DNA from: Pseudotabrizicola sp.
GTDB lineage: Bacteria > Pseudomonadota > Alphaproteobacteria > Rhodobacterales > Rhodobacteraceae
Reading direction: 5' to 3'
DNA length: 64,000 nucleotides
Assembly: GCF_030684215.1 (NCBI RefSeq)
Contig: NZ_JAUXOV010000040.1
Location: 1-64,000 of the forward strand
A program made the translations under genes and the position numbers. The notes below the pieces were generated by a model. It made no database searches. It had not been told where the DNA came from and saw only the letters and a program-made list of their open reading frames with translations. Below, piece by piece: positions 16,881-25,745 of this stretch (position 1 is its first letter; each line of letters begins with the position of its first letter).

Positions 16881-18686
16881 ATGACAACTGACGACAGTGA
16901 CGCGGGACCAAAGTTGGAGAGGATGCAGGCCAATCTGGCACGGGTTGAGGAACTCTCCCAGCGGCTGATGGCGGCGCTTGCGCATCGCAAACAGGCCGAT
17001 AATGCGCTCTCTGGCCCCTCAAACGACGTGTATATGAAGGCCGCAGCCGCTTATGTGGCCGAAATGATGCAGAACCCAAGCAAGATTCTGGAACAGCAGA
17101 TCAGCTTCTGGGGCAAGAGTCTTAAGCACTATGTCGATGCCCAGCAGGCACTTTTGTCTGGTGAGTTGAAGGCCCCGGCCGATCCCACGCCAAAAGACCG
17201 CCGATTCTCTAACCCGCTTTGGGAAACGCATCCCGCGTTCAACTACATCAAACAGCAATATCTGATGAACTCCGAGGCGATGACCAATGCCATCGGGGAT
17301 CTGGAAAAGCTGGAACCGACGGATCGCCGCCGCGTCGAATACTTCACCAAGCAGATCATTGATATGTTCTCGCCCACCAACTTTCTGGGCACCAACCCCG
17401 ATGCGCTGGAAAGGGCCGTCGCCACCGATGGCGAAAGTCTGGTGCAGGGGTTGGAAAACCTTGTTCGCGATATCGAGGCGAACAACGGTGATGTGCTGGT
17501 CACGCTGGCCGATCCCGATGCCTTCCATGTCGGGCAGAACATTGCCACTACCCCCGGTGCCGTGGTCTACCGCAACCGCATGCTGGAACTGATCCAGTAT
17601 ACGCCCACCACCGAAAAGGTGCACACGACGCCCTTGCTGATCTTTCCGCCATGGATCAACAAATTCTACATCATGGATATGAAGCCGCAGAGTTCGCTGA
17701 TCAAATGGATCGTGGATCAGGGCTTCACGCTGTTTGTCGTGTCATGGGTCAATCCCGATGCCTCTTACGCTGATATTGGCATGGATGATTACATCCGCGA
17801 CGGCTACTTGCGCGCCATGGCCGAGGTGCGCCGCATCACCGGAGAGAAGCAGATCAATACGGTCGGCTATTGCATTGCCGGCACCACCCTTGGCCTGACC
17901 CTCGCGCATCTCGACCGTGTGGGCGATACTTCGGTCAAATCAGCGACCTTCTTCACCACGCTGGCCGATTTTTCCGATCCGGGTGAGGTTGGCGTGTTTC
18001 TGGGGGATGATTTCGTAGACGGAATCGAGCGTCAGTCAGCGAACGATGGCATCTTGTCGAAATTCTTCATGGGCCGCACCTTCAGCTTTCTGCGTTCCAA
18101 TGATCTGATTTATCAGCCTGCGATCAAAAGCTATATGCTGGGCGAGGCGCCACCCGCCTTTGATCTTCTGTTCTGGAACGGTGACGGCACCAACCTGCCC
18201 GCCACCATGGCGGTGCAATATCTGCGCGGGTTGTGCCAGCAAGATGGCTTTGCAAAAGGCACGTTCCCGGTGTTTGGCGAACCTGTCAGCCTGTCTGGCG
18301 TCACGGTGCCGCTCTGCGCCATCGCCTGCGAGACAGACCACATTGCGCATTGGCGTGGCAGCTTCAACAGCGTACGGCAGATGGGGTCCAAGGACAAAAC
18401 CTTTATCCTGTCAGAGTCTGGCCATATCGCCGGGATCATCAACCCGCCGACCAAGGATAAATACGGCCACTACACGTCAGACGCGCCCGTGCAGGGCACG
18501 CCCGAAGAATGGAAGGCCGAGACGTCTTATACCAAAGGCAGCTGGTGGCCTCGCTGGGGTGACTGGCTCAGGGCCCGTTCGGGCAAGCTGATAAAGGCGC
18601 GCATGCCCGGTGATTCGACCAATCCGGTCCTGTGCGACGCGCCGGGGACATATGTGACCGCAAGGGTGATTGCGGGAAATGATTGA
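16881..18686 (+). CDS. phaC: Class I poly(3-hydroxyalkanoate) synthase
   Basis: 601 residues. The lipase-like box VGYCIAGTTLG carries the active cysteine (C331), with Asp 486 in CETDHIAHW and His 515 in SESGHIAGIINPP completing the triad. Class I enzymes work as homodimers and polymerise 3-hydroxybutyryl-CoA at the granule surface. The N-terminal 90 residues are the less conserved granule/dimer region. It is followed at 130 bases by the phasin gene and then by phaR. The ATG at 16881 follows GGGGGGAAAGTTTAAC. Confidence 0.97.
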   Translation: MTTDDSDAGPKLERMQANLARVEELSQRLMAALAHRKQADNALSGPSNDVYMKAAAAYVAEMMQNPSKILEQQISFWGKSLKHYVDAQQALLSGELKAPADPTPKDRRFSNPLWETHPAFNYIKQQYLMNSEAMTNAIGDLEKLEPTDRRRVEYFTKQIIDMFSPTNFLGTNPDALERAVATDGESLVQGLENLVRDIEANNGDVLVTLADPDAFHVGQNIATTPGAVVYRNRMLELIQYTPTTEKVHTTPLLIFPPWINKFYIMDMKPQSSLIKWIVDQGFTLFVVSWVNPDASYADIGMDDYIRDGYLRAMAEVRRITGEKQINTVGYCIAGTTLGLTLAHLDRVGDTSVKSATFFTTLADFSDPGEVGVFLGDDFVDGIERQSANDGILSKFFMGRTFSFLRSNDLIYQPAIKSYMLGEAPPAFDLLFWNGDGTNLPATMAVQYLRGLCQQDGFAKGTFPVFGEPVSLSGVTVPLCAIACETDHIAHWRGSFNSVRQMGSKDKTFILSESGHIAGIINPPTKDKYGHYTSDAPVQGTPEEWKAETSYTKGSWWPRWGDWLRARSGKLIKARMPGDSTNPVLCDAPGTYVTARVIAGND

Positions 18687-18720
18687 TCGCCAAGGGTTTA
18701 CCTCCTTACAACCATAAAAA

Positions 18721-18772
18721 ATGCTGCACCGCAGAAAAAAGGCTTGAAATGCTGCGGTGCAGCATCTATATT
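18721..18772 (+). promoter_or_regulatory. phaP promoter overlapped by two PhaR operators
   Basis: Two arms of a perfect 14-bp inverted repeat, at 18721-18734 and 18752-18765, each contain CTGC-N3-GCAG (CTGCACCGCAG and CTGCGGTGCAG), the site known for Paracoccus PhaR. A clear sigma-70 promoter is interleaved: TTGAAA at 18744-18749 and TATATT at 18767-18772, spacer 17. The second arm fills the spacer between -35 and -10, so PhaR binding would block RNA polymerase directly. PhaR itself is encoded downstream at 19480-20043. Confidence 0.85.
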
Positions 18773-18821
18773 GCTGTCATGGAAAACAGGTCGGGCACTC
18801 CGGCCAACTAGGAGAATACCA

Positions 18822-19271
18822 ATGACCAAGACCCCAGACTTCGCAAAAGTGATGCAGGACATGATGGCTTCCTTCCCGGTTGACTCGTCCGCAATGCAGA
18901 ACGCATTCAAAACTCAGGCTGCTCTGGCCGAGAAAATGTCGAAAGTGGCTCTGGAAGCTGCTGAAAAGTCGACCGAAATCACCGCCAAGTGGACCAAAGA
19001 CACCATCGCCAAAATGGCTGATGTGTCCAAAGCCAAAACCGAGCCGACCGATTACACCAAATCGGTATCCGATTTTGCTTCGTCCGCTGCTGAAATGGCT
19101 GCTGAGAACCTGGCCGCTTTCGCTGAAGTTGCGAAAAAAGTGCAGATGGAAACTGTTGAGCTGATGCTGGCTGCTGGCAAGGACATGTCGGAAGACGCGA
19201 CCGCTGCTGTCAAAAAAGCCACCGCTGACGTGACCGTTGCTGCGAAAAAAGCAGCTTCTGCTGCCAAGTAA
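18822..19271 (+). CDS. phaP: Phasin (PHB granule surface protein)
   Basis: 149 residues, Ala/Lys-rich and almost wholly helical, with heptad-like stretches (QAALAEKMSKVALEAAEKSTEITAKW; AAENLAAFAEVAKKVQMETVELM), and a lysine/alanine tail (KKAASAAK). Phasins coat PHB granules and control their number and size. The codon use is strongly biased (GCT, AAA, CTG) compared with neighbours, which suggests very high expression. ATG at 18822 follows GGAGAATACCA. Its promoter carries two PhaR sites and a strong terminator follows at 19329-19356, so it is a separate transcript. Confidence 0.9.
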   Translation: MTKTPDFAKVMQDMMASFPVDSSAMQNAFKTQAALAEKMSKVALEAAEKSTEITAKWTKDTIAKMADVSKAKTEPTDYTKSVSDFASSAAEMAAENLAAFAEVAKKVQMETVELMLAAGKDMSEDATAAVKKATADVTVAAKKAASAAK

Positions 19272-19328
19272 TCCTACGAGATTAGCGCTTTTTCGGCTTT
19301 CCTCCCCCCTGAGTGCGAAAAAGCGTAA

Positions 19329-19356
19329 GGCGGGCCCCTCGGGGTCCGCCTTTTTC
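19329..19356 (+). terminator. Rho-independent terminator of phaP
   Basis: GGCGGGCCCC at 19329-19338 pairs with GGGGTCCGCC at 19341-19350 (one G-U pair, TC loop region), followed by TTTTTCTTT. It lies about 58 bases past the phaP stop and fits a strong terminator for an abundant mRNA. Confidence 0.9.
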
Positions 19357-19479
19357 TTTGGGCCTTGCACAGACCCCGCCGCTGCTATGTGGCTTTCCTC
19401 TGACACCGTTAGGCTTTCCTTTTGTGTCTGGGCTGCGTAAGCTTCTCTGCATGTGCAAAAACCTCAGGGGAGGGTGGCC

Positions 19480-20043
19480 ATGGCCGACACCGACAAGCCG
19501 CTGCTGATCAAACGCTATGCCAGCCGCCGCCTGTATAATACTGAGACATCTGATTACGTGACTCTGGAAGATATCGCCGGGTTTATCCGTGCGGGCCGTG
19601 AGGTTCAGATCGTTGACCTGAAGTCGGGTGATGACCTGACGCGCCAGTATCTGTTGCAGATCGTGGCGGAGCACGAATCCAAAGGCGAAAACGTACTACC
19701 GATTGCCGTGCTGACAGATCTTGTGCGCAGCTATACCACCAATGTTCACTCGGTCGTGCCCCAGTTTCTGGCCGCCAGCTTCGAGATGCTGCGCGAGGGC
19801 CAATCCAAGATGATGGGAAACCTTGGGGTTTTACCCAATCCCATGGCTGCGATGCCGGGCTTTGATCTGATGCGCAAGCAACAGGAAGCATTCATGAAAA
19901 CCATGATGACCGGCGTGCCCGGCTGGGGCGCAGCCGGCACCTCTGGCCCCGAGCCTGAAAGCGATGATGCCACCAGCGCCGAGGATCTGGCCCAGATCAA
20001 AAAGCAGCTTGCCGAGCTGCAAAAGAAACTCTCCAAGCTGTAA
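19480..20043 (+). CDS. phaR: PHB synthesis repressor PhaR
   Basis: 187 residues. The N-terminal PHB-accumulation regulatory domain (about 8-70: LLIKRYASRRLYNTETSDYVTLEDIA...VQIVDLKSGDDLT) binds DNA and also PHB; the following region has two PHB_acc repeats, and the C-terminus is a short coiled coil (EDLAQIKKQLAELQKKLSKL). The family represses phaP and its own gene until PHB appears and titrates it off DNA. Its sites are evident in the phaP promoter upstream. ATG at 19480 follows GGGGAGGGTGGCC. Autoregulation is likely but no CTGC-N3-GCAG was seen directly before this gene. Confidence 0.93.
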   Translation: MADTDKPLLIKRYASRRLYNTETSDYVTLEDIAGFIRAGREVQIVDLKSGDDLTRQYLLQIVAEHESKGENVLPIAVLTDLVRSYTTNVHSVVPQFLAASFEMLREGQSKMMGNLGVLPNPMAAMPGFDLMRKQQEAFMKTMMTGVPGWGAAGTSGPEPESDDATSAEDLAQIKKQLAELQKKLSKL

Positions 20044-20049
20044 CCGATC

Positions 20050-20991
20050 ATGGCCGAGGGACAGACCCGCGTCACCTTGTGGGGGATAGAGGTCTTTCTG
20101 GCCGTCGCGGAAGAGGGCACCATCTCTGCCGCCGCCCGGCGTCTGGGGGTGTCGCCCCCGGCGATCAGTCAGCAACTTGCGGCGGTTGAGGCGACACTGG
20201 GCGCGGTTCTGTTGGACCGCGCCGCGCGTCCCTTCTTCCTGACCCCGGCTGGCAGTCTGTTTCGCCGCCACGCGCAGGTGATCCTGAACACCGAGGCCGA
20301 AGCCCGAGCCGATCTGGCCCGTGCCGACCTCGCGCGGCTTAGTACATTGCGGCTGGGGATGATCGAAGATTTCGATGCCGAGGTGACGCCAGCACTGCTG
20401 TCAGGCCTGGCGCAAGAGATGACCGAATGCCGGTTCTTGCTGGAAACCGGGGCGAGCCATCGCCTGCTGGACAAGCTGGAGGCCCGCGCGCTTGATCTGG
20501 CTGTGGCAGCGGAACTCGGTTCCGAGGGCGCAGATGCCGGGTGGCGAGAGGTGCATCAGGTCCTGACCGAACCCTTTGTTGCGGTGCGCCCCAAAGCGAC
20601 GGGCGATGTGCCGCTGATCCTGTATTCGGCCCGGCATCTGATGGGGCGGCAAATCGCTGGCCATCTGGCGCGGGCCAATCAGCGTCCGCAGGTCCGGTTC
20701 GAGTTGGACAGCTATCACGCCATACTGGCGCTGGTTGCGCAAGGTGCGGGCTGGACGATCCTGACTCCGCTTGCGTTGCATCACGCCGCGCAGTTTCTGG
20801 ATGCGCTAGAGGTGCAACCGCTGCCCGGCGCACCACTTGCGCGCAGCATTTCACTGTCGGCGCGGGCCGGGGTGATGGGCGATGTGCCCGCACGCGTGGC
20901 CGCAGATCTGCGCGGCCTGATTGGCAGCCGGATCGTGACGCCTGCCGTCAAAACCTGGCCCTGGCTGAGCCAGGATCTGCGTTTGGCCTGA
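20050..20991 (+). CDS. LysR-family transcriptional regulator
   Basis: 313 residues. N-terminal winged helix-turn-helix (about 10-65: [47 protein letters not shown]) and a two-lobed periplasmic-binding-protein-like effector domain from about 95. It starts 6 bases after phaR in the same orientation and may be co-transcribed with it, but it points towards the convergent DegT-type gene. The ligand and targets are unknown. It could regulate the neighbouring amine-related locus, although no T-N11-A site was assigned. Confidence 0.85.
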   Translation: MAEGQTRVTLWGIEVFLAVAEEGTISAAARRLGVSPPAISQQLAAVEATLGAVLLDRAARPFFLTPAGSLFRRHAQVILNTEAEARADLARADLARLSTLRLGMIEDFDAEVTPALLSGLAQEMTECRFLLETGASHRLLDKLEARALDLAVAAELGSEGADAGWREVHQVLTEPFVAVRPKATGDVPLILYSARHLMGRQIAGHLARANQRPQVRFELDSYHAILALVAQGAGWTILTPLALHHAAQFLDALEVQPLPGAPLARSISLSARAGVMGDVPARVAADLRGLIGSRIVTPAVKTWPWLSQDLRLA

Positions 20992-21022
20992 CACTGGCGG
21001 AACGTCTCCGGCAAAACACCGG

Positions 21023-22213
21023 TCACGCCGGATGAGCGGCCTGTGCAGCTTCAATCAGAGCCGTCGCGATGTAGTCCAACTCTGCCACGGTCAGCCGTGC
21101 TGGCAGGCGCACATCGCAGGCCCGCATTAGCATGGCGCGGGTTTGCGGAAGATCGGGGGCCTCACCCAGAAACTGCCAGTTCCAGAACGCCCGCGCATTG
21201 CCATCGGACAAGCCAAAGATCTGCACTGCTACACCCTGCGCCTTGGCCCTATCCTGAAACTCAAGCGCCTGTGCATCCGTCCAATCACCTGCCAGCGTGA
21301 ACTGGATCGAATCCGGCGCACGCAATTCAGGGGGCAGGGCAGGTGGCACCGACAGCAGCCCGCAGGCATTGAGTGCCGCGGCCACATAATCATGGTTGCG
21401 CCGCCCGTCACTTACCCGCCGCGCAACTTCGGGCAGTTGCGGCCGGATCACCGCCGCTGACAGGTTCTGCATGCGCAGGTTGTACAGCGGCAGTTTGTTC
21501 TGCCATGCGCAAAAGCTGTTCTGGAATCCGGGATGTTTTTTCCAGTTCTCCTCATACGCGCCCGACATGATGACGGCGCGCGCCGCGATTTCCGGGTCGT
21601 CAGTCACCATGATCCCGCCTTCGCCCGCGTTCACCATCTTGTAGGACTGAAAGCTGAAACAGCCGACGCGGCCAATGGTGCCGATATTGCGCCCATTCCA
21701 AAGCGTGCCAAGGCTATGCGCTGCATCCTCTACCACCGGAATGCCCGCCGCATCACAGAGCGCCATAATGGCATCCATGTCTGACGTATGGCCGCGCATA
21801 TGGCTGATCATCACCGCCGACGCCCCCGGCAGTTTCGCCGAAAAGTCCACCATATCAATGCGGTAAGTCTCGTCCACCTCGACCAGAACCGGTACGCAAT
21901 CGGCGTGAACCACGGCAGAAGGCACAGCAGCAAATGTAAAAGCCGGGATCAGCACACGCGCCCCGCGCGGCAGATCCAGCGCTTTGAGTGACAAGAACAA
22001 CGCAGCAGAACAGGACGATACCGCAAGCGCATAGCGCGCACCCAACAGGTCGGCGAATTCCTGTTCCAGCAGGCTGACCGGAGAATCCTTGGCGGCGGTG
22101 TAGCGAAACAGATCGCCCGATGACAGCAGCCGCTCAATCTCGGCGCGGGCGGTATCTGGGATCGGTTCTGCGGCATAGACGTTGGGGGGCAGGGTCTGAC
22201 CGTCATGTGCCAT
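21023..22213 (-). CDS. DegT/DnrJ/EryC1/StrS-family PLP-dependent aminotransferase
   Basis: 396 residues with the DegT-family pattern: SSCSAALFLSLKAL (phosphate-binding helix), VEDAAHSLGT (the acid that holds the PLP ring nitrogen) and CFSFQSYKMVNAGEGG with the PLP lysine at 192. Such enzymes aminate keto-sugars or, in some cases, other ketones or aldehydes; no nucleotide-sugar genes are nearby. The family pattern AGxGG is AGEGG here. It is the last gene of the minus-strand gamma-glutamylation locus, 88 bases after the FAD oxidase, and has its own 17-bp palindrome over the ribosome binding site. A role in that amine pathway is inference. Confidence 0.85.
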   Translation of the reverse strand: MAHDGQTLPPNVYAAEPIPDTARAEIERLLSSGDLFRYTAAKDSPVSLLEQEFADLLGARYALAVSSCSAALFLSLKALDLPRGARVLIPAFTFAAVPSAVVHADCVPVLVEVDETYRIDMVDFSAKLPGASAVMISHMRGHTSDMDAIMALCDAAGIPVVEDAAHSLGTLWNGRNIGTIGRVGCFSFQSYKMVNAGEGGIMVTDDPEIAARAVIMSGAYEENWKKHPGFQNSFCAWQNKLPLYNLRMQNLSAAVIRPQLPEVARRVSDGRRNHDYVAAALNACGLLSVPPALPPELRAPDSIQFTLAGDWTDAQALEFQDRAKAQGVAVQIFGLSDGNARAFWNWQFLGEAPDLPQTRAMLMRACDVRLPARLTVAELDYIATALIEAAQAAHPA

Positions 22214-22221
22214 GAGGATTC

Positions 22222-22238
22222 CTTAAACTCAGTTTAAG
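22222..22238. promoter_or_regulatory. 17-bp perfect palindrome over the ribosome binding site of the DegT-type gene
   Basis: On the minus strand CTTAAACTGAGTTTAAG, an exact palindrome around one central base, ends eight bases before the start codon; its last bases form part of the AAGGA ribosome binding site. It could be a dimeric operator or, in RNA, a small hairpin (7-bp stem) that hides the ribosome binding site. No regulator is assigned. Confidence 0.5.
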
Positions 22239-22301
22239 AGACGCTTAATCTTTGAGTGGGATCAAAGCCAGTGACAATTCCATGACTGGGCAAAGCTTTG
22301 C

Positions 22302-23603
22302 CTAAACGCCAAGCCGGTCGCGCAGCGAAAACCATGTCATCGCGGCCACCAGAAGCGGCCAGCGCAGCGCCGCCCCACCGGGAAAGCGCTGTTGCGGCAG
22401 GCGCGCCAGCAGGTCAAATCCGCTGGCTTGGCCCTGCACCGCCTGCGCCATCATCTTGCCCGCCAGCGTTGCCATCGCCACCCCGTGCCCGGAATAGCCC
22501 GAGGCGGACATGACGTTCGGCGCGGGCCGCATAAAGCAGGGCATCCGGTTCATGGTGATCGCCAGAGTGCCGCCCCATGCATAATCGACCCGCACATCGC
22601 GCAGCTGCGGATAGACCTCCAGCATTGGCTTCATCACGGTCTTCACCACATCGGGAAAGCGGTAGCCATAGCTTTCGCCCCCGCCAAACAGCAGGCGGTT
22701 GTCCTCTGACAGCCGCCAGTAATTTACCACAAACTTGGTATCGGCCACTGCGATCTTGCGCGACAAGATCCGCGCCGCGCGGTCGCCCAAAGGCTCGGTC
22801 GCCAGTATGAAATTGTTGATCGGCATGACGCGGGACGCCACCTTGCGGTCAAGCCCGCCCAGATAGCCATTGCCGGCCAAAATCACATGATCGCAGCTAA
22901 CCTGCCCGCTTGCGGTCTGCACCACCGGTTTTGCACCATGGCGGATGTGATGCACTTCGGAGCGTTCATGAAGCTGCGCGCCCGCCTGTGCGGCTGCCTG
23001 CGCCAACCCAAGTGCATAGTTCAGCGGGTGCAGATGACCCGCGCCATGGTCCAGATCGCCGCCGTGATAGACGTCTGATCCGACGATATCGCGCATTGCG
23101 CCCTGCGACAGCGGCTCGATCTGGGTGTAGCCATAATCGCGCGCAAGCTTTTCGGCATAGGCATGGGCATGGCGCGCCTCGGCTGCTGAACGGCAAGCGT
23201 GGGCAATACCGGGGTAAAAGGTGACGGGCAAGGCATGGCGGTCGATCAGGTCGCGCACCAGTGCTTTGGCATCTTCGCCCATATCCCACAAGCGGCGCGC
23301 GTCCTCGCGCCCCACACGCGCCTCCAGCCAGTTCTGGTCCTGCCGCTGGCCACTGCCGACCTGTCCGCCATTGCGCCCCGATGCGCCAAAGCCGACCCGG
23401 TGCGCCTCGAGCAGCACCACGCGCAGGCCTGCTTCGGCCAGATGCAGTGCGGCTGACAGGCCAGTGTAGCCGCCCCCGACGATGCATACATCAGCGCTGA
23501 GTTGGCCCTTCAGCACCGGGAAAGGCTTCAACGGTGTGGCAGTGGCCGCGTAATAAGACGGAGGAAATTCCCCCGCCCGGTCATTGGCGTGCAAAAGGTT
23601 CAT
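22302..23603 (-). CDS. FAD-dependent amine oxidoreductase (PuuB/DadA-like)
   Basis: 433 residues of the DAO superfamily: Rossmann dinucleotide motif DVCIVGGGYTGLSAALHLAEAG (about 39-60), then VGFGASGRNGGQVGSGQ, typical of gamma-glutamylputrescine oxidase PuuB, and a C-terminal FAD-binding GYSGHGVAMATLAG. It would oxidise a secondary amine such as a gamma-glutamylated amine to the aldehyde. ATG at 23603 overlaps the stop of the upstream glutamine-synthetase-like gene by ATGA. Family assignment is good; substrate is inferred from the neighbours. Confidence 0.85.
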   Translation of the reverse strand: MNLLHANDRAGEFPPSYYAATATPLKPFPVLKGQLSADVCIVGGGYTGLSAALHLAEAGLRVVLLEAHRVGFGASGRNGGQVGSGQRQDQNWLEARVGREDARRLWDMGEDAKALVRDLIDRHALPVTFYPGIAHACRSAAEARHAHAYAEKLARDYGYTQIEPLSQGAMRDIVGSDVYHGGDLDHGAGHLHPLNYALGLAQAAAQAGAQLHERSEVHHIRHGAKPVVQTASGQVSCDHVILAGNGYLGGLDRKVASRVMPINNFILATEPLGDRAARILSRKIAVADTKFVVNYWRLSEDNRLLFGGGESYGYRFPDVVKTVMKPMLEVYPQLRDVRVDYAWGGTLAITMNRMPCFMRPAPNVMSASGYSGHGVAMATLAGKMMAQAVQGQASGFDLLARLPQQRFPGGAALRWPLLVAAMTWFSLRDRLGV

Positions 23604-24955
23604 ACGTTCAAAAGCAGGTGTTCGCGTTCCCATGGGCTGATGACCTGAAGAAACTCTTTGTATTCGTTTCGCTTTACAGAGTCGTAGACCTTGCAAAAGC
23701 TATCACCCAACACCGATTTCAGCGCCGCATCCTCGTCCAGAAGGTCCAGCGCATCGCCCATGTTCACTGGAATTTCGTCGCTGTCGATATAGGCTGAGCC
23801 AATGAATTCAGGCCGGGGCAGGCGTTTTTCCATCAACCCCAGATAGCCGCAGGCCAAGGTGGCTGCGATGCCCAGATACGGGTTGCAATCCATACCCGGC
23901 AGGCGGTTTTCCACCCGACGGCCCGCCGCCGAGGAGATCGGCACCCGCAGCCCTGTGGTGCGGTTGTCGCGGCCCCATTCAAGGTTGATGGGTGCGGCAA
24001 AATCAGGGACATAGCGGCGATAGCTGTTCACATAGGGCGCCAGCAGGGCGATGCCCGCGCCAAGGTGGTTCTGCAAACCGCCGATAAAATGCAAGAACGC
24101 CTCAGTTTCCATGCCCTTTGACCCGGCAAAGATGTTCTTGCCGCTCTTGGAATCCACCACCGATGTGTGAATGTGCATGGCAGAGCCAGGCTCGCCCGCA
24201 ATCGGCTTGGCCATGAAGGTGGCAAAGCAATCGTGGCGCAGAGCGGCCTCACGGATCAGGCGTTTGAAGAAAAATACATCATCCGCCAGCCGCACCGGGT
24301 CGCCGTGTGCTAGGTTCAGCTCTATCTGCCCCGCGCCGCCTTCTTGCAAGATGCCGTCAATCTCAAGCCCCTGCGCCTCGGCAAAATCGTAGATGTCGTC
24401 GATCACCTTGCCGTATTCGTCGACCGCGCTCATGGAATAGGCCTGCTTGCCCGCCGCGCGCCTCCCAGAGCGGCCCATAGGCGGCATCACTGGCATGTTG
24501 GGGTCGATATTGCGGGCGGTCAGGAAGAACTCCATCTCGGGGGCGACAACGGCTTTCCAGCCTTGTTCCGCATAAAGATCAACAATCCGGCGCAGCAGGT
24601 TGCGCGGGGCATAGGGGATCAGATTGCCCTCTTGGTCCTTGGCGTCGTGGATCACCTGCAATGTCACATCTGCGGTCCAGGGTGCGGCGGTGGCGGTAGT
24701 GAAATCCGGCTCCAGGATCATGTCGGGTTCGGTAAAGGCGTCGAACGGATTGTCCGCCCATTCGCCGGTGATCGTCTGCAAAAAGATCGAGTTTGGCAGG
24801 AAATAGCTTTTCTGGTGCGCGAACTTGGCGGCGGGCATCGCCTTGCCCCGCGCGACCCCGGCGATGTCGCCGATGATGCATTCCACCTCGTCCACCCGGC
24901 GATTGCCGATAAAATCACGCGCGGCGTCGGGCAGTTTGTCGGTCCATTTTGACAT
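23600..24955 (-). CDS. Glutamine-synthetase-family gamma-glutamyl-amine ligase, copy 1
   Basis: 451 residues of the GS-I fold: N-terminal beta-grasp domain (about 20-115), then catalytic signatures VVAPEMEFFL (metal ligands), GGAGQIELNLAHGDP, FMAKPIAGEPGSAMHIHTS (ATP binding) and NRLPGMDCNPYLGIAATL. It is a PuuA-like paralogue rather than housekeeping GlnA, because it sits with a PuuB-like oxidase and an amidotransferase and lacks an obvious adenylylation tyrosine motif. It should attach L-glutamate through its gamma-carboxyl to an amine using ATP. ATG at 24955 overlaps nothing; a GTC-rich leader of 31 bases separates it from the amidotransferase gene. Confidence 0.87.
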   Translation of the reverse strand: MSKWTDKLPDAARDFIGNRRVDEVECIIGDIAGVARGKAMPAAKFAHQKSYFLPNSIFLQTITGEWADNPFDAFTEPDMILEPDFTTATAAPWTADVTLQVIHDAKDQEGNLIPYAPRNLLRRIVDLYAEQGWKAVVAPEMEFFLTARNIDPNMPVMPPMGRSGRRAAGKQAYSMSAVDEYGKVIDDIYDFAEAQGLEIDGILQEGGAGQIELNLAHGDPVRLADDVFFFKRLIREAALRHDCFATFMAKPIAGEPGSAMHIHTSVVDSKSGKNIFAGSKGMETEAFLHFIGGLQNHLGAGIALLAPYVNSYRRYVPDFAAPINLEWGRDNRTTGLRVPISSAAGRRVENRLPGMDCNPYLGIAATLACGYLGLMEKRLPRPEFIGSAYIDSDEIPVNMGDALDLLDEDAALKSVLGDSFCKVYDSVKRNEYKEFLQVISPWEREHLLLNV

Positions 24956-24986
24956 GGGGTCGGTCCGTTCAGTTTGCCCCCGGACG

Positions 24987-25667
24987 TCAGGTCCGGGGCG
25001 CTTTGAAAAACGCCGCAATACGCGCGGCGATGGTCTTGTCTTGCAGCGGCACGTCCAGCCGGGTTGCCGCCTCTGCCAACAGGGGATCTGGCACAACACC
25101 AATAGCGCGGGTTTTCATCAGCCCGTCAACAAAGGCGGACGAAAACTCTGGATGTGCCTGAATGGTCAGCCCGCGGTCGTCGTAAAGCAAGGCAGCATTT
25201 TCGCAAAACCCGCTGCTGGCCAGAACGGTCGCACCTTCTGGTCGCGTCACCACCTGATCCTGATGCCATGCGTTCAGTGTCAGGGTTTCACTGCCAAAGT
25301 CGTACGAGGTCGGCCCGATGGACCAGCCTCCCGCATACTTCTCAACCTTTCCGCCCATTGCCTGCGCGATGATCTGGTGGCCAAAGCAGATCCCGACCAC
25401 CGGCACCCGTGCGGCAAAGGCGTCACGAATGAACAACTCGAGCGGCGCAATCCACGGATGGTCTTCATAGGCACCGTGCTTTGATCCCGTGATCAGCCAG
25501 CCTTCACAGTCCTGCACGGCATCCGGAAAAACGCCATTCACGACGGGGTAGGTGCGAAAGGTGAAGCCGTGGCCGTCCAGCAGCTTGGCGAACATGTCGG
25601 GATAATCGCCCATCTCGGGCGCAAGAGCGTCGGGTGCAAGCCCGGTTTGCAGAATGCCGATCAGCAT
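24987..25667 (-). CDS. Class I glutamine amidotransferase-like hydrolase
   Basis: 226 residues with the GATase class I triad: nucleophile Cys 94 in VGICFGHQIIAQ and the His/Glu pair in IQAHPEFSSAF (near 171-173). In the gamma-glutamylation pathway a hydrolase must release glutamate at the end; in E. coli that is PuuD, a class I GATase-related peptidase C26. This protein is closer to the GuaA-like stand-alone type but its position suggests the same job. It lies between the two ligase genes in the same orientation, 78 bases after copy 2. Confidence 0.85.
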   Translation of the reverse strand: MLIGILQTGLAPDALAPEMGDYPDMFAKLLDGHGFTFRTYPVVNGVFPDAVQDCEGWLITGSKHGAYEDHPWIAPLELFIRDAFAARVPVVGICFGHQIIAQAMGGKVEKYAGGWSIGPTSYDFGSETLTLNAWHQDQVVTRPEGATVLASSGFCENAALLYDDRGLTIQAHPEFSSAFVDGLMKTRAIGVVPDPLLAEAATRLDVPLQDKTIAARIAAFFKAPRT

Positions 25668-25745
25668 GGCCTGTCCGAAGTTAAGGATTGCAAAGCTTTG
25701 CGCCGCGCCCCCCTGTCAGGTCAAGGGGGCGCGGCAAATCGGGCG

